Under the pieces are notes generated by a model. That model was not told the origin of the DNA and did not search any database. It saw only the letters and a program-made list of their open reading frames with translations. Made by a program: the position numbers and the translations under genes. Shown here one piece after another: positions 8,542 through 18,700 of a stretch of 64,000 nucleotides of DNA (its first letter is position 1; each line of letters opens with the position of its first letter). Where the stretch lies: assembly GCF_030286045.1 (NCBI RefSeq), contig NZ_CP127390.1, positions 2,001,482 through 2,065,481 on the forward strand, in the 5' to 3' direction. Origin of the DNA: Propionimicrobium sp. PCR01-08-3 (lineage in GTDB: Bacteria > Actinomycetota > Actinomycetes > Propionibacteriales > Propionibacteriaceae).

Positions 8542-9312
8542 TCAACGCCTCTCGATGGTGGCCCGGAGCACCGGCAAAGCGCTCCAGCGGCAGTTCGCCC
8601 ACACCAAATAGAGCGCGAGCGATGCCGCGATAGCCAGTACGGGCAGGGGCGAATGAACGACCCCGGCAGCAAGCAGCGCGAGCACCACCAAGGTAACGAT
8701 CGAGAGATACCATTTACGAACCGCGCATACCGCCGCAGCTTTCACGATCTGCCACCATGAGCCCATTGCCAACTCCGTGACAAAGACCAGACCGATGACC
8801 CAGTCGAGCATGCAGATTGAGATAGCGACAATCATTGCCGGTACGAGCGCATGCAGCGTATCCGTCGAGGCGAGCCAGGCCGCATCAACCGCCAACAGCA
8901 AGGCAAGACCGGCGGGCAGCGCAGATACCGAGAGGCTTCGCGCAAAGAGCCGTCGGTAGGCACGCGCGAAAGGTCGGGCAATCGACACATCGCCGGAGGC
9001 CCAGAATCGCGCGGCTCCGGCCGTTGATCCCGACAAGTCTTCGTGGCATCCGGGGCCTGCAGAAAACCCTGGCGCGTCACGGAAAGCGGCGAAGCAGGCG
9101 GCAAGCCCAGGAGACGAAAGCCACGCCGCGACGATCAGGGTAGGGAATGCCCGCACCGGCTCAATCGCCAGCACCAAGATCGCCACCAGCGGCAGGCAAG
9201 CGATGACAGCCGCAAGATTCAGTCGAATCGCCGCAAAGACGAAGTCGCCGATCTGCAACCACATCGAAGACGAAACTCCGGTCACAGGCTTCGGCCCCGT
9301 GGTTTCGCTCAT
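8542..9312 (-). CDS. DUF624 (YesL)-like membrane protein
   Basis: A 256-residue membrane protein with about five or six hydrophobic segments (for example LNLAAVIACLPLVAILVLAI and LSIVTLVVLALLAAGVV). The organisation, an N-terminal pair of helices, a basic middle part (FARAYRRLFARS) and further helices, resembles the YesL/DUF624 proteins that accompany sugar ABC importers in Gram-positive bacteria. Its start overlaps the stop of the upstream permease by 4 bp, so it belongs to the ABC operon. The role of this family is not settled; it is presumed to assist the importer. The family call is moderate because the sequence is diverged. Confidence 0.65.
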   Translation of the reverse strand: MSETTGPKPVTGVSSSMWLQIGDFVFAAIRLNLAAVIACLPLVAILVLAIEPVRAFPTLIVAAWLSSPGLAACFAAFRDAPGFSAGPGCHEDLSGSTAGAARFWASGDVSIARPFARAYRRLFARSLSVSALPAGLALLLAVDAAWLASTDTLHALVPAMIVAISICMLDWVIGLVFVTELAMGSWWQIVKAAAVCAVRKWYLSIVTLVVLALLAAGVVHSPLPVLAIAASLALYLVWANCRWSALPVLRATIERR

Positions 9313-10160
9313 CCCTTGACTCCCGTCGAGGCTATGCCCTCAACGAAGTAGCGCTGCCCGAAGATGAAGATCAGCAGAATCGGGAGCACCGACAGCACAG
9401 ACCCGGTCATGATGATCGCATAGTCGGTGGTGAACTCGCCGACGAACGTCTTGAGACCGATCTGGATCGTCCATAGATCGGGCGACCTCAGATAGATCAG
9501 CGGACCCATGTAATCGTTCCACGCGTTGGTGAACATAATAATGCCCAATGATGCGATCGACGGCAGCGACAGCGGCAGCATGATGCGCGCATAGATGCCG
9601 TATTCACTCAGACCGTCAATGCGTGCAGCCTCACTTAATTCTTCGGGAATGGTGTCGTAGAACTGCTTCATCAAGAACACGCCGAAAGCGCTGAATGACT
9701 GCATCAAGATGAGTGCCAGCCGACTGTCGGACAGACCCCAAGCTGACAGCATTTTGAACTGCGGAATCATGTACGACTGCCACGGCACTGCGATGGTCGC
9801 AAGGTAGAGCATGAACAGTGCGTCCCGGCCGGGGAACTTGATCCGGCTGAAACCGTAGGCGACGAAGGTGGCACTGACGATTTCCAGCACGGTCACACTG
9901 ACCGCGATGATCAAGGTGTTCCCGATCCAGGTGAGCATGTCACTCTTGGCCCAGATATCCACGTAGTTGTGCCATTGCCACTGCTCCGGGAACCAGGTGA
10001 TCGGCGACGTGAAGATCTCATTGTTACGTTTGAACGAACTGGTGAACATCCAAAAGAACGGCAAGAGCAACGCAACCGCTCCCGCGGCCAGCCCCAGATA
10101 GAGAAGTCCGCGCTTCACCCAGTGCAGAGGTGTTTTCGCGACGACGGAAGCCATGGTCAA
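9309..10160 (-). CDS. Carbohydrate ABC transporter permease (MalG type)
   Basis: A 283-residue inner-membrane permease of a CUT1-type sugar importer. It has six predicted membrane segments, beginning with LLYLGLAAGAVALLLPFFWM, and the cytoplasmic coupling loop EELSEAARIDGLSEYGIYAR followed by IMLPLSLPSIASLGI, which is the EAA motif that contacts the ATPase. It overlaps the partner permease by 4 bp. No ATPase gene is present here, so a shared MsiK-like ATPase encoded elsewhere probably drives the importer, as is usual for CUT1 systems in actinobacteria. Confidence 0.95.
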   Translation of the reverse strand: MTMASVVAKTPLHWVKRGLLYLGLAAGAVALLLPFFWMFTSSFKRNNEIFTSPITWFPEQWQWHNYVDIWAKSDMLTWIGNTLIIAVSVTVLEIVSATFVAYGFSRIKFPGRDALFMLYLATIAVPWQSYMIPQFKMLSAWGLSDSRLALILMQSFSAFGVFLMKQFYDTIPEELSEAARIDGLSEYGIYARIMLPLSLPSIASLGIIMFTNAWNDYMGPLIYLRSPDLWTIQIGLKTFVGEFTTDYAIIMTGSVLSVLPILLIFIFGQRYFVEGIASTGVKG

Positions 10161-11107
10161 TCCTCCTTCGCACGGTTATACAAGAACTGGATGAGTGTCA
10201 CCGTCGTGCAAATAGCAAACAGCACCACTGCGACGGCCGATGCATAGCCGAAGTCGTGGCGTTCGAAACCCATCCGGTAGATGTATTGCGACAGTACGAG
10301 GGAGGACGTACCGGGCCCACCGTTGGTCATGACCAAGGTCAGGTCGAGAATCTTGAAGGATCCGATGGTGCACATGACGGTGACGAGGAACATGGTCGGG
10401 CGCAGACTCGGCAAGGTGATGAACCAGAATCGCTGCCAGCCGACTGCTCCGTCGACCATTGCGGCCTCATATCGTTCTCGCGGAATGGTTTGTAATCCGG
10501 CGAGGAAGAGCAACATGTAGTAGCCGACCTGCCGCCACGTGCCGACGATGATGACCGCAGGCATAACCCAGTCGCTACTGCCGACCCAGCCCGGAGGGTT
10601 GTCGATTCCGATGAATCGGAGGAAGGTGTTGATCGGGCCGAACTGCGGGCTGAACAACATATTCCACACCTGGGCGACCGCGACGATCGAGGTGAAGTAC
10701 GGAAAGAATGCCGCCGAACGGAAAAAGGCCACGCCTTTGAGTTTCTGATTCAGCAAAACCGCAAGCAAAAGAGAAAGCACGACGGTCAGCGGCATGTGCA
10801 CGATCGTGTAATAGATGGTGTGCCAAAGCGATGCATGAAATGTCTTGTCACCCAGCAGCCGCTGGTAATTGTCCAGGCCGGTCCATTTCGGGCTACCGAA
10901 AACGTTCCAATCAGAGAACGAAACGTAGAACATGGTCAGCACCGGGACCAGCGTCAAGGTCGCGAAGGCGAGGAAACCCGGCAGGATGAAGCTCCATCCC
11001 GTCAGCGTCCTGCGCAGCTTCAAGCTGTTGCGGCGCCGCGCCGGTAGTTCCCGGCGCGGCGCCGGCTCACGCGTACTCTGCGTTGCCGGCGCCACATCGG
11101 ATGTCAT
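10157..11107 (-). CDS. Carbohydrate ABC transporter permease (MalF/UgpA type)
   Basis: A 316-residue membrane permease, partner of the MalG-type protein. A basic, proline-rich N-terminal tail (about 35 residues) precedes the first helix WSFILPGFLAFATLTLVPVL. The EAA loop is seen as RERYEAAMVDGAVGWQRFWF followed by ITLPSLRPTMFLVTV. Typical family text such as FYVSFSDWNVFG and GLDNYQRLLGD lies in the first periplasmic loop. Its start codon overlaps the stop of the substrate-binding-protein gene (TAATG), so the three importer genes form one transcript. Confidence 0.95.
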   Translation of the reverse strand: MTSDVAPATQSTREPAPRRELPARRRNSLKLRRTLTGWSFILPGFLAFATLTLVPVLTMFYVSFSDWNVFGSPKWTGLDNYQRLLGDKTFHASLWHTIYYTIVHMPLTVVLSLLLAVLLNQKLKGVAFFRSAAFFPYFTSIVAVAQVWNMLFSPQFGPINTFLRFIGIDNPPGWVGSSDWVMPAVIIVGTWRQVGYYMLLFLAGLQTIPRERYEAAMVDGAVGWQRFWFITLPSLRPTMFLVTVMCTIGSFKILDLTLVMTNGGPGTSSLVLSQYIYRMGFERHDFGYASAVAVVLFAICTTVTLIQFLYNRAKED

Positions 11108-12420
11108 TACTTCGCTAGCCCATCATTCTTGACGGTGCTCTCTGCCTCGGCGATGGCGTCATCGATGGACATCGACCCCGTCCTGATCGCCGAATCCAGG
11201 TCCTTGAGGATGGTCTGAATATCGGCAGTGGTCTCACCCAGAGGTGCCTCGAGGTTGGCCTTCGAGGTCTCCATGGTCGACTTCGACAGATCATCGGTCG
11301 GCATGCCATCACGATCGAAATATGCATCCACCACATCGGACGAGTGGTAGGCCGGAACGTAACCCGATTCAATCGTGACCAGTGCGCCCTCGGGACCGGT
11401 CGCGAACTCGAGGAACGCTTTCGCGGCTGCTTCCTTCTTCGGATCAATGTTGGCATTCGCCGCGAAAACGGTCGGTCCGCCGTTGGTGATGTCATCTCCG
11501 ACGGAGTCCTTGTCGGCGGCAGGCATCGGCGCGATACCCCACTCGAAGTCCTCGGCGGTGCCCGACGCCTGATCGGCCACCAGCATCGAGGTGTAGAACG
11601 AACCCATCGGCAGCAACGCGACCTTCTGCGAACCGAACAGCGACCAGTAGTTCAGGGTCTGAGACTGCGCGGTCGAGTAGTCGATGGTTGCACCCGCGTC
11701 CTGCAGCTCCAGATCACGTTCGTAGTACGGCTTCAGATACGAGAAATCACCGGCGAGGTACTGATCCGTCGCGCCGTCGGTCTGAGCCATCGCCGGGCCC
11801 TGAACGACGTTGTTCCAGGTGTGCAGGTAGGTGCCCTTCACGTCGCCACCCACCTTTTCGGTGACGGTCTTCGAGTTTTCGACGAAGTCATCCCACGTCC
11901 ATGAACCGTCTGGGGCGGCAACCCCGGCCTGCTCAAGCAAGGCCTTGTTGTAATAGAGCACCCACTTATCCTGCCGGTAAGGCATGGCATAGGCGGTGTC
12001 GTCGATCACCACGTCGCCGAGATCGACATCCTCGTCACCGTCGAAGGTCTGGGCCACATCGCTCACGTCGAGCAGCTGGCCGTTCGTAGCGTAGAAGTAA
12101 TAGCTGTTGAACGCCTTCAACGCGAAGACATCGGGGGCTGCACCGGCACTCATATCGGCGGTCAGCTGAGTGTCGTAGTCGGTGGCGGAGTACTCCTTCA
12201 AACTGACGGTCACATTCGGGTGCTCTTCGCTGAATGCGTCTGCGAGCATCTGGAAGTTCGAAACCGGCTCACCGCCCCAGCCGCCCAGGGTCAACTCGAC
12301 CGGGGTGTCGGGATCAATCGACACAGGTGCATCGGAGGTCCCGCCTGAGCATCCCGCCAATGTCACGGCGAGCGCCCCTGCGGCAATGCCCGCAAATGCT
12401 CGTTTCAACCGCTTGTCCAT
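11107..12420 (-). CDS. Sugar ABC transporter substrate-binding lipoprotein
   Basis: A 437-residue extracellular solute-binding protein of family 1. The N-terminus has a lipoprotein signal, with a basic start, hydrophobic stretch and lipobox LAGC at residues about 21-24, so it is anchored on the outer face of the membrane. The mature part carries cluster-1 features such as FSEEHPNVTVSLKEYSATDYDTQLTADMSAGAAPDVF (given here in two parts: FSEEHPNVTVSLKEYS and LTADMSAGAAPDVF) and a C-terminal ITNGGPTVFAANANIDPKKE. It is the first gene of the importer operon, divergent from the FAD oxidoreductase. The ligand is unknown; the GH3 and esterase genes nearby suggest an oligosaccharide. Confidence 0.94.
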   Translation of the reverse strand: MDKRLKRAFAGIAAGALAVTLAGCSGGTSDAPVSIDPDTPVELTLGGWGGEPVSNFQMLADAFSEEHPNVTVSLKEYSATDYDTQLTADMSAGAAPDVFALKAFNSYYFYATNGQLLDVSDVAQTFDGDEDVDLGDVVIDDTAYAMPYRQDKWVLYYNKALLEQAGVAAPDGSWTWDDFVENSKTVTEKVGGDVKGTYLHTWNNVVQGPAMAQTDGATDQYLAGDFSYLKPYYERDLELQDAGATIDYSTAQSQTLNYWSLFGSQKVALLPMGSFYTSMLVADQASGTAEDFEWGIAPMPAADKDSVGDDITNGGPTVFAANANIDPKKEAAAKAFLEFATGPEGALVTIESGYVPAYHSSDVVDAYFDRDGMPTDDLSKSTMETSKANLEAPLGETTADIQTILKDLDSAIRTGSMSIDDAIAEAESTVKNDGLAK

Positions 12421-12479
12421 ATTGTCTTTCCTCGTCCTTGAGTGGCTTATTACCCGCGTAGCGCAAATCTACTTGCTGC

Positions 12480-12501
12480 CAGTGGTGGTAGTCAACCACT
12501 G
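12480..12501. promoter_or_regulatory. Inverted repeat between divergent importer and oxidoreductase genes
   Basis: CAGTGGT (12480-12486) and ACCACTG (12495-12501) form a 7-bp perfect inverted repeat with an 8-bp spacer, in the 135-bp gap between the substrate-binding-protein gene and the FAD oxidoreductase gene. The position suits an operator controlling both directions. The IclR protein encoded just downstream is the nearest candidate regulator. Confidence 0.5.
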
Positions 12502-12555
12502 TGCGGTAGAGTAGTGCGACAAGGTAGCCACAGACAGGGAAGTCGCGAGGTCGTT

Positions 12556-14850
12556 GTGCAAGTAGAAGTTGAGCAGTCGGATTTCGTCGTGGTCGGGGGC
12601 GGTCTCGCCGGGGTGTGCGCGGCGATCGCTGCGGCGCGTCTCGGCGCGCGCGTTTCGCTCATCAATAACCGGCCTGTACTGGGCGGCAACTCATCGAGCG
12701 AAATACGGGTATGGATCGTCGGAGCAACGGCACATGGCACCCAACGCTACTCCCGGGAAACCGGAATCATGGGTGAGCTCTTCGTGGAGAATCAGTACCG
12801 CAATCCCGAGGGCAACCCGTATCTTTGGGATCAGGTCGTCCTCGATGCGGTGCGCGCCGAGCCGAATATCACCTTGCACCTGAACACTGTCGTCCATGAG
12901 ATCGAGAAAGACGACGCCGGACACATCACGAGTGTGTCGGGCTGGGGCATGCTCAATGAGACGTGGACGAAGTTCGAGGCACCGGTTTTCGCGGATTGCA
13001 CCGGTGACGGACTGATCGGGGCGCTCGCAGGCGCCACCACCATGGTCGGCCGCGAGGGCCGCAACGACTTCAGTGAACAGTGGGCACCGCTAGAAAGCGA
13101 TGGGGCGTTCCTGGGATCGTCCATGTTCTTCTACACCAAGGACGCAGGCGAGCCGGTCAAGTTCATACCCCCCAACATCACCAAGGACATCTCCACCACC
13201 CCGATCCCCCGCAATCGCATCATCCGCACCGGCGACAATGGTTGCTCGTACTGGTGGATCGAATGGGGCGGCCAACTCGATATCGTCAAAGACGCCGACC
13301 GTATTCATGACGAATTGCTGGGCGTGATCTACGGTATCTGGGATTACATCAAGAACTCCGGAGAATTCGATGCCGACAACCTCACCCTCGAATGGGTAGG
13401 GAGTATTCCGGGCCGCCGCGAATACCGCAGGCTGCTCGGTGATCATGTCATCACCCAAAATGACCTGATGAACCAGGTGAGGTTCGACGACGCGGTCGCC
13501 TACGGCGGATGGTCGATCGACCTGCACCCGGTTGAGGGAATGTATGCCGAAGACCCCGCTGCCCGGCAGCGCTATGCCAATGGCCCGTACCAGATTCCGT
13601 TCCGCTCGCTCTATTCCCACGACATACCCAACCTGCTGATGGCCGGACGAGATATCTCGGCCTCGCACATCGCCGAGGGGTCGATGCGGGTCATGGCGAC
13701 CTGCGCGATCGAGGGCGAGGCCATCGGCACCGCCGCTGCCCTGATGGCCGAAAGCGGTGAGGATAACCGGTCCCTCGGTGCCCACGCGCACACCCTTCAG
13801 CAAACCCTGCTCCGCCAGGACGCCGCCCTCATCGGTGTCGAGCTTGACGACCCGGACGACGTGCTCCGTGACGCCGTGGCGAGCGCATCGTCGTGCCAGC
13901 GCGTCCTCGATACACCGAACGACAATTCAGGAGCCTTTGCACTGACCACCGATATCGGGATCGTGCTGCCCGTCGACCCCCGGCTCGACACCATAGATCT
14001 GCTGCTCGACGCCACCGACGCTGCGGACCTGACCGTCGAGGTGTGGGAGACCGGCCGGCCACAGAACTATGTGCCGGTCGAACTGGTCTCGTCGCGTACC
14101 GTGCCGGTGCCGCAAGGCGAACAGCAGTGGATATCAGTCGATCTGGGTTATTCCCCGGACCAGCCGGGCAATGTGGTGATCGTCCTGCGGGCCCAGCCGG
14201 CCATCTCACTTTCACTTTCCACACAACTGCCCTACGGCGTCATGATGCTGCGCCGCAAGACCGCCCAAGATGCACAGTTCGAACCGCTCATCCCCGATGA
14301 ACCGGACGATCTGCTGACCACCTGGGTGGCACGCGGCGACCGCGGACATGCCCCGGTACTGCGGGTTCGTCCGGAAACCGGGGCCTATCTGCCCAGCAAG
14401 GTGACCGACTGCTACCAGCGTCCCTTCGGTGGCCCGCACATGTGGTCGTCCCGACTCGCCAGCAACGGCACACCCGGCGATGAATGGCTGCGTCTTGATC
14501 TGCCCACCCCCCGCGAGATCGCCTCGATCCGGGTGGTGTTCAACGATGATGTGGATATCGACCTGATCAATCTGCATCACCATCGCACCCCGCATCCGGT
14601 GATGCCAACACTAAGCACCGACTACCTGATAGAGGCACATCTGCCCGGCCATGGGCCCGACGAGTGGACCGTGCTCGCCGACGTCACAAAGAACAGGCAC
14701 CGGCACGCCATCCACGACGTCGAACCCGTGGTCATCAATGCGCTGCGCATCGTCACCACCAAGACCGGTGGCGCCCCCTACGTCAGTATCTGCGCCGTCA
14801 AGGCACATCCGACTCCCAGCGGACGCGAAAGCAGGCCCTGGGTAGGATGA
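12556..14850 (+). CDS. FAD-dependent oxidoreductase with C-terminal beta-sandwich-like region
   Basis: A 764-residue flavoprotein. Residues about 8-60 give a Rossmann FAD-binding fold: FVVVGGGLAGVCAAIAAARL followed by PVLGGNSSSE. Later blocks include FADCTGDGLIGALAGA, EWVGSIPGRREYRRLLGD and NLLMAGRDISASHIAEGSMR, typical of the FAD-dependent oxidoreductases found in carbohydrate-use loci. About 250 C-terminal residues look like a galactose-binding-type beta domain (EWLRLDLPTPREIASIRVVF). GTG 12556 is chosen because GCGAGG lies 5 bp upstream and the FAD motif follows at once; the in-frame ATG at 12442 would add a basic segment unlike the family. It overlaps the IclR frame only if that gene starts at 14847. 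The substrate is unknown, probably a sugar or sugar acid. Confidence 0.85.
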   Translation: MQVEVEQSDFVVVGGGLAGVCAAIAAARLGARVSLINNRPVLGGNSSSEIRVWIVGATAHGTQRYSRETGIMGELFVENQYRNPEGNPYLWDQVVLDAVRAEPNITLHLNTVVHEIEKDDAGHITSVSGWGMLNETWTKFEAPVFADCTGDGLIGALAGATTMVGREGRNDFSEQWAPLESDGAFLGSSMFFYTKDAGEPVKFIPPNITKDISTTPIPRNRIIRTGDNGCSYWWIEWGGQLDIVKDADRIHDELLGVIYGIWDYIKNSGEFDADNLTLEWVGSIPGRREYRRLLGDHVITQNDLMNQVRFDDAVAYGGWSIDLHPVEGMYAEDPAARQRYANGPYQIPFRSLYSHDIPNLLMAGRDISASHIAEGSMRVMATCAIEGEAIGTAAALMAESGEDNRSLGAHAHTLQQTLLRQDAALIGVELDDPDDVLRDAVASASSCQRVLDTPNDNSGAFALTTDIGIVLPVDPRLDTIDLLLDATDAADLTVEVWETGRPQNYVPVELVSSRTVPVPQGEQQWISVDLGYSPDQPGNVVIVLRAQPAISLSLSTQLPYGVMMLRRKTAQDAQFEPLIPDEPDDLLTTWVARGDRGHAPVLRVRPETGAYLPSKVTDCYQRPFGGPHMWSSRLASNGTPGDEWLRLDLPTPREIASIRVVFNDDVDIDLINLHHHRTPHPVMPTLSTDYLIEAHLPGHGPDEWTVLADVTKNRHRHAIHDVEPVVINALRIVTTKTGGAPYVSICAVKAHPTPSGRESRPWVG

Positions 14851-14894
14851 CGGCAACGGACGGGACTCATTATCCCGGGATCACGAGGAGACCG

Positions 14895-15662
14895 GTGTCT
14901 GATTCACAAGTGCATCAAGGGGTTGGACGGGCGATCGCCATCCTCGACGTTATCGGGGCGGCGCCGGGCGAGGGACTTCGCGCATCAGAAATCGCCGAGG
15001 CCGCAGGCCTGGGGCTATCCACCGCGACCCGCCAACTGGCAACGCTGCAGGAGCTGGGGCTGGTCAACAAGGTCAGTGACCGCATGTGGGTGCTCGGCGA
15101 CAAGATCCTCACCCTTGCCTCTCAGGAGCTGAATCAGAACACCGTGTTCCGCGAGTCGCGGATGCTGTGCCAATCGCTCGCGCAGGCGACCCGGCTCAAC
15201 GCCAATGTTGCGATGCGGGCCGGGGCCGAGTGCATGTACCTGTGTCACTTCGAAGGCGCGCTCTCCCCCAAGAACCAATCCATGGTCGGCTTCTCGATTC
15301 CGCTGCATGCATCCGGGGTCGGAAAATGTCTGTTGCTCGACACCTCCGAAAAAGAACGCGTTGAGCTGCTCGGCCCCGACCTTCCTGTCTATACCAACCA
15401 CACGGTTTCCAGCCACGCCGAGTTGACCAGCCAGTTGAGGCAGATTCTTGATACCGGCTACTGCGTCGAGGATCAGGAGATGGCGCTCGGCCGGTATTGT
15501 CTCGCTTCCCCGATCCGCGGCCGTGATGGCAAGGTCGTCGCGGCCGTGTCCGTGTCGGGGCGAGTGTCCATCATGACCGGAGATCTTCCGCACAGCATCG
15601 AAGAGCAACTGCTGGAAACCGCCGACCGGATCAGCGTCAATCTGGGTCACCTCAGCGGCTAA
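14895..15662 (+). CDS. IclR-family transcriptional regulator
   Basis: A 255-residue regulator. The N-terminal winged helix is HQGVGRAIAILDVI, then LRASEIAEAAGLGLSTATRQ and LATLQELGLVNKV; the C-terminal GAF-like effector domain contains IPLHASGVGKCLLLD and the closing CLASPIRGRDGKVVAAVSVS block. GTG 14895 is preferred because CGAGGAG ends four bases before it. An ATG at 14847 overlapping the oxidoreductase stop (ATGA) is the alternative and would add 16 residues. Position suggests it controls the surrounding glycan locus. Confidence 0.92.
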   Translation: MSDSQVHQGVGRAIAILDVIGAAPGEGLRASEIAEAAGLGLSTATRQLATLQELGLVNKVSDRMWVLGDKILTLASQELNQNTVFRESRMLCQSLAQATRLNANVAMRAGAECMYLCHFEGALSPKNQSMVGFSIPLHASGVGKCLLLDTSEKERVELLGPDLPVYTNHTVSSHAELTSQLRQILDTGYCVEDQEMALGRYCLASPIRGRDGKVVAAVSVSGRVSIMTGDLPHSIEEQLLETADRISVNLGHLSG

Positions 15663-15708
15663 TTTCCGCGTCGTTCAATGGGCGGATCTTTGATTCTCCC
15701 GCCGACGA

Positions 15709-15749
15709 AAGTGCCCCTCAGCGATTGGTTGGATCACTGAGGGGCACTT
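15709..15749. terminator. Bidirectional terminator between convergent genes
   Basis: AAGTGCCCCTCAG (15709-15721) and CTGAGGGGCACTT (15737-15749) are perfect 13-bp complements with a 15-base loop, between the IclR gene and the convergent 1332-residue-protein gene. It should stop transcripts from both sides. Confidence 0.88.
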
Positions 15750-15759
15750 CGCGTAGCTG

Positions 15760-18700
15760 TCAGTCGCCGACGCGGATGAACTGAGCGGCGCTGGCGCGGT
15801 GGTAAATCTCGCTGCGTACCTCGAGTCGCACGACACCTTGGGAGTTGGCGTCATAGCGGTACTCGCCGAGCGAGAACCACTCGGCGGCGTTCTGGGTCTG
15901 ATCGACTATCACCTCGCTGCTGCCACCCTGGTGTTCGACGATGTAGGCGGCTGATGTGGTGGTGTCGGGATTGGTCGGGTACCAGACCGACACCCGGTAC
16001 AGTCCGGCATCCGGCAGGGTCACCGTCCAGGTGGCGGTGGCGCCCACGGAGTCTTCCGCGGAGTAGCGGGTGCTGGTTCCGTTCCATCCGGCCAGCCCGC
16101 TCGGGTACCAGTTGCTGGCCTCGACATAGCCCGGCCACGGCGATTGGGTGCTGGCGATGATTCCTTCGTCCGCCACCCGGACCATCACGCCCTTGCGCAG
16201 GGTCTGATCCAGTCTGGCCTCGAACCTGTGGGCGGTGCCCAGAGCCACGTTGGGTCCCGCGGTGATCGTCCAGGTTTGAGCCAGATCCGAGCGCGGCGGA
16301 ATGGTCACATTCACCGACTGGTTGGCGATCGTCCAACCTGGTGTTCCGTAGAGCGCCAGCGTGCCCTGCAGCGGCACCACGCCGGTGTTGATGACCACGG
16401 TGGTGAGATTCGCGGTGGCGCCCGGGCCGCTCACGACCGCGGTATCGGTGACCAGCGAGACCATTCGCCGCGGGTTCATGATCTGAACAAGCGCCGGACG
16501 AAGCACAACCGGCTCGCTATCGGGTATCTCCAGGGTCGCAGTGACCTCGACCTCGCCCAGTTCTGCATCTGCCGGAACAGTCGCCGAGGTCTCGACCCGT
16601 GCCGAGTCCTCGGCGCCCACCGAGATCTGCAGCCCGTCACCTGCCACAGCCCATCCGGCCGGAACGGTCACGCTCACCGTGCCCGAGATCGCCGCGTCGC
16701 TCGCATTGCGCACCTCGAAGGTCAACGGCACCTCGTCGCCGGGCGTGCTGGTGGCCTGTGCGATCACGTCGCCCGCGACCCCGGGGTTCTGCCCGCTGAT
16801 CCGGCCCGGCAGCCGCAGCGTCACCTCGTCCGTGGTGGTCTCGCCGAAGGTGACGGTGTAGCTGAAGGTTTGAGTGAGATTATCGACAGGAATCGTCCAT
16901 TCGAAGGGGTACTGCTTCGCAGCCGCCTGCTGCATCTCCTGGTCGCCGATCCGATAGTTCAGGCTCGCCTGCTGCTCGGTGTCGATCTGGATGTAGGCGT
17001 CGTAGCCGCGGCTGTCCGGGCGCACCAGCAGCAGTCCTCTGACCAGCCCGTAGTCACTGCCCGGATCGGTGTCGACCTCCGAGAAGCTGTCCGTGCCCCG
17101 GTCGGCGATGTCGTCGAACGGAAGCGCGGGCCTGTTCACGTCCACGTTGCGCACGATCAGCGCAACCAGCCCGTGACCCGGCACCTTGACGCCGAGTTTG
17201 CCGTTGTGGGCGGTGTCGGTGAAACGGCTGCCGTCCGCCGCGATCACTTCGACCTCACGCGCCGACCGATCCAGCCCTGAGACCTCGCTCGCCAATTCAA
17301 CATTGACGTGCTGGTCACTGACGGCGGAGTTGGTGAGGCTGATGTAGAGCGAGCCGTTGCCCGTTGCTCCCAGCCAGTTGATCTGCGGATTATCGACGGC
17401 GATCAATCCGGCCGGCAGGTACGGCCAGACCCCGTCCTCGCCGAAGAAGGTGCCCGGTGCGTGCCCGTAGTCGAAGAACTTGAAGTAGGCAAAGTCCGCC
17501 TCGAACACGTGTGGGAAATCGATGGCCCCGCCACTTCGGTAGTAGCTCTCACTGAACAGGTAATCCATCGCGAGTCCCAACTGGGCGGGCGCGTGATGGA
17601 AGTAATACCCGGTGATCTGTGGGGGCCCGCTGGTCGCGAAGTCCGGTTTCATCTGAGCCACCTGGAACTGGCGGCTGTAATAGCCGGGATAGGTGGTGAA
17701 TCGTCCGATCACCATGTTGTGTGCGACATCTGCGATCAACGGGTCGCCGGTGTGCTGGGCCAGCCTCAGCAGTGCTCCGGCCCAGCACGGATTGAAGACA
17801 TATCCGCCACCCGGATCTGTCACGTCGCTGGTGCCGAGCATGAGCGATGACAACGCCTCGAAGGTGAGGCCGGTGGTCGACACGTACCACGCCGGAACTG
17901 TTTCTTCCGACACCGAATCCACGGGGTAGTCGGGCAATGCGCTGCGCGATTTCCAGTCGTACTGCTGGGTGACCACGTGCCCGATCGGCACCGTGACCTG
18001 ATTGTTGGGTATCGGCCTGACCTCGGTCTGTGTGATGAATCGCTGCACCTCGCGATATGCGCCGTCCAGGTATTCCTGTTCTCCGGTGACCTCGAAGAGT
18101 TCGAGCAGGTCGACCCAGTACTTGGAGAAGCTGTAGGCGAATCCGGTGGGTGGCTGCCCGTTGCCGCGATAGGGCGTGAGAATCTCATCGCGTACGTATC
18201 GGGATCCGAGCAGCTTGGCCTCGGCAAGGTAGGCAGGGTCGCCGGTGATGCGATAGGTGGCCAGGGCGTTGGCGAACGGCGCCCGGCTCTGCCCGACCAC
18301 GCCATCCCTGTTGGCCCGCACGGCCAGCCTTTCGAGTGCCGCGTTGCGGCCGTGCGTGAGTTGGTAGAGCGAGGTGAGGTTCACCGAGTCGGTGGGGATC
18401 CGGCCGATCCGGTACTGGGTCTTGTCGGTGTACACCGGATATCCGATGATCGGCGTGTGGCCGATGCCCTTGCGCGACAGCTGATATTCGATCAGCGGCC
18501 GGGCCCGGCGCTCATACAACGCGCCGTCGCCGGTGTCGGTGAGATAGCTGGCCGAGAGCAGCACCCCGCTCGCCGCGGTTCGCACCGCGTTTTCGTTCTC
18601 GACGTCGACGAACCCTTTCGCGCGATTCCACCAGCCCGAGAACGAAGGAATGTAGTCGACCGAATCGTCACCTTCCGGCTCGATCTCGATAAGGTCGATC

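Noticed and set aside
16144-17280. 378-codon plus-strand frame inside the 1332-residue-protein gene
   Set aside because: Shadow of the minus-strand exported protein; His/Arg-rich translation without motifs.
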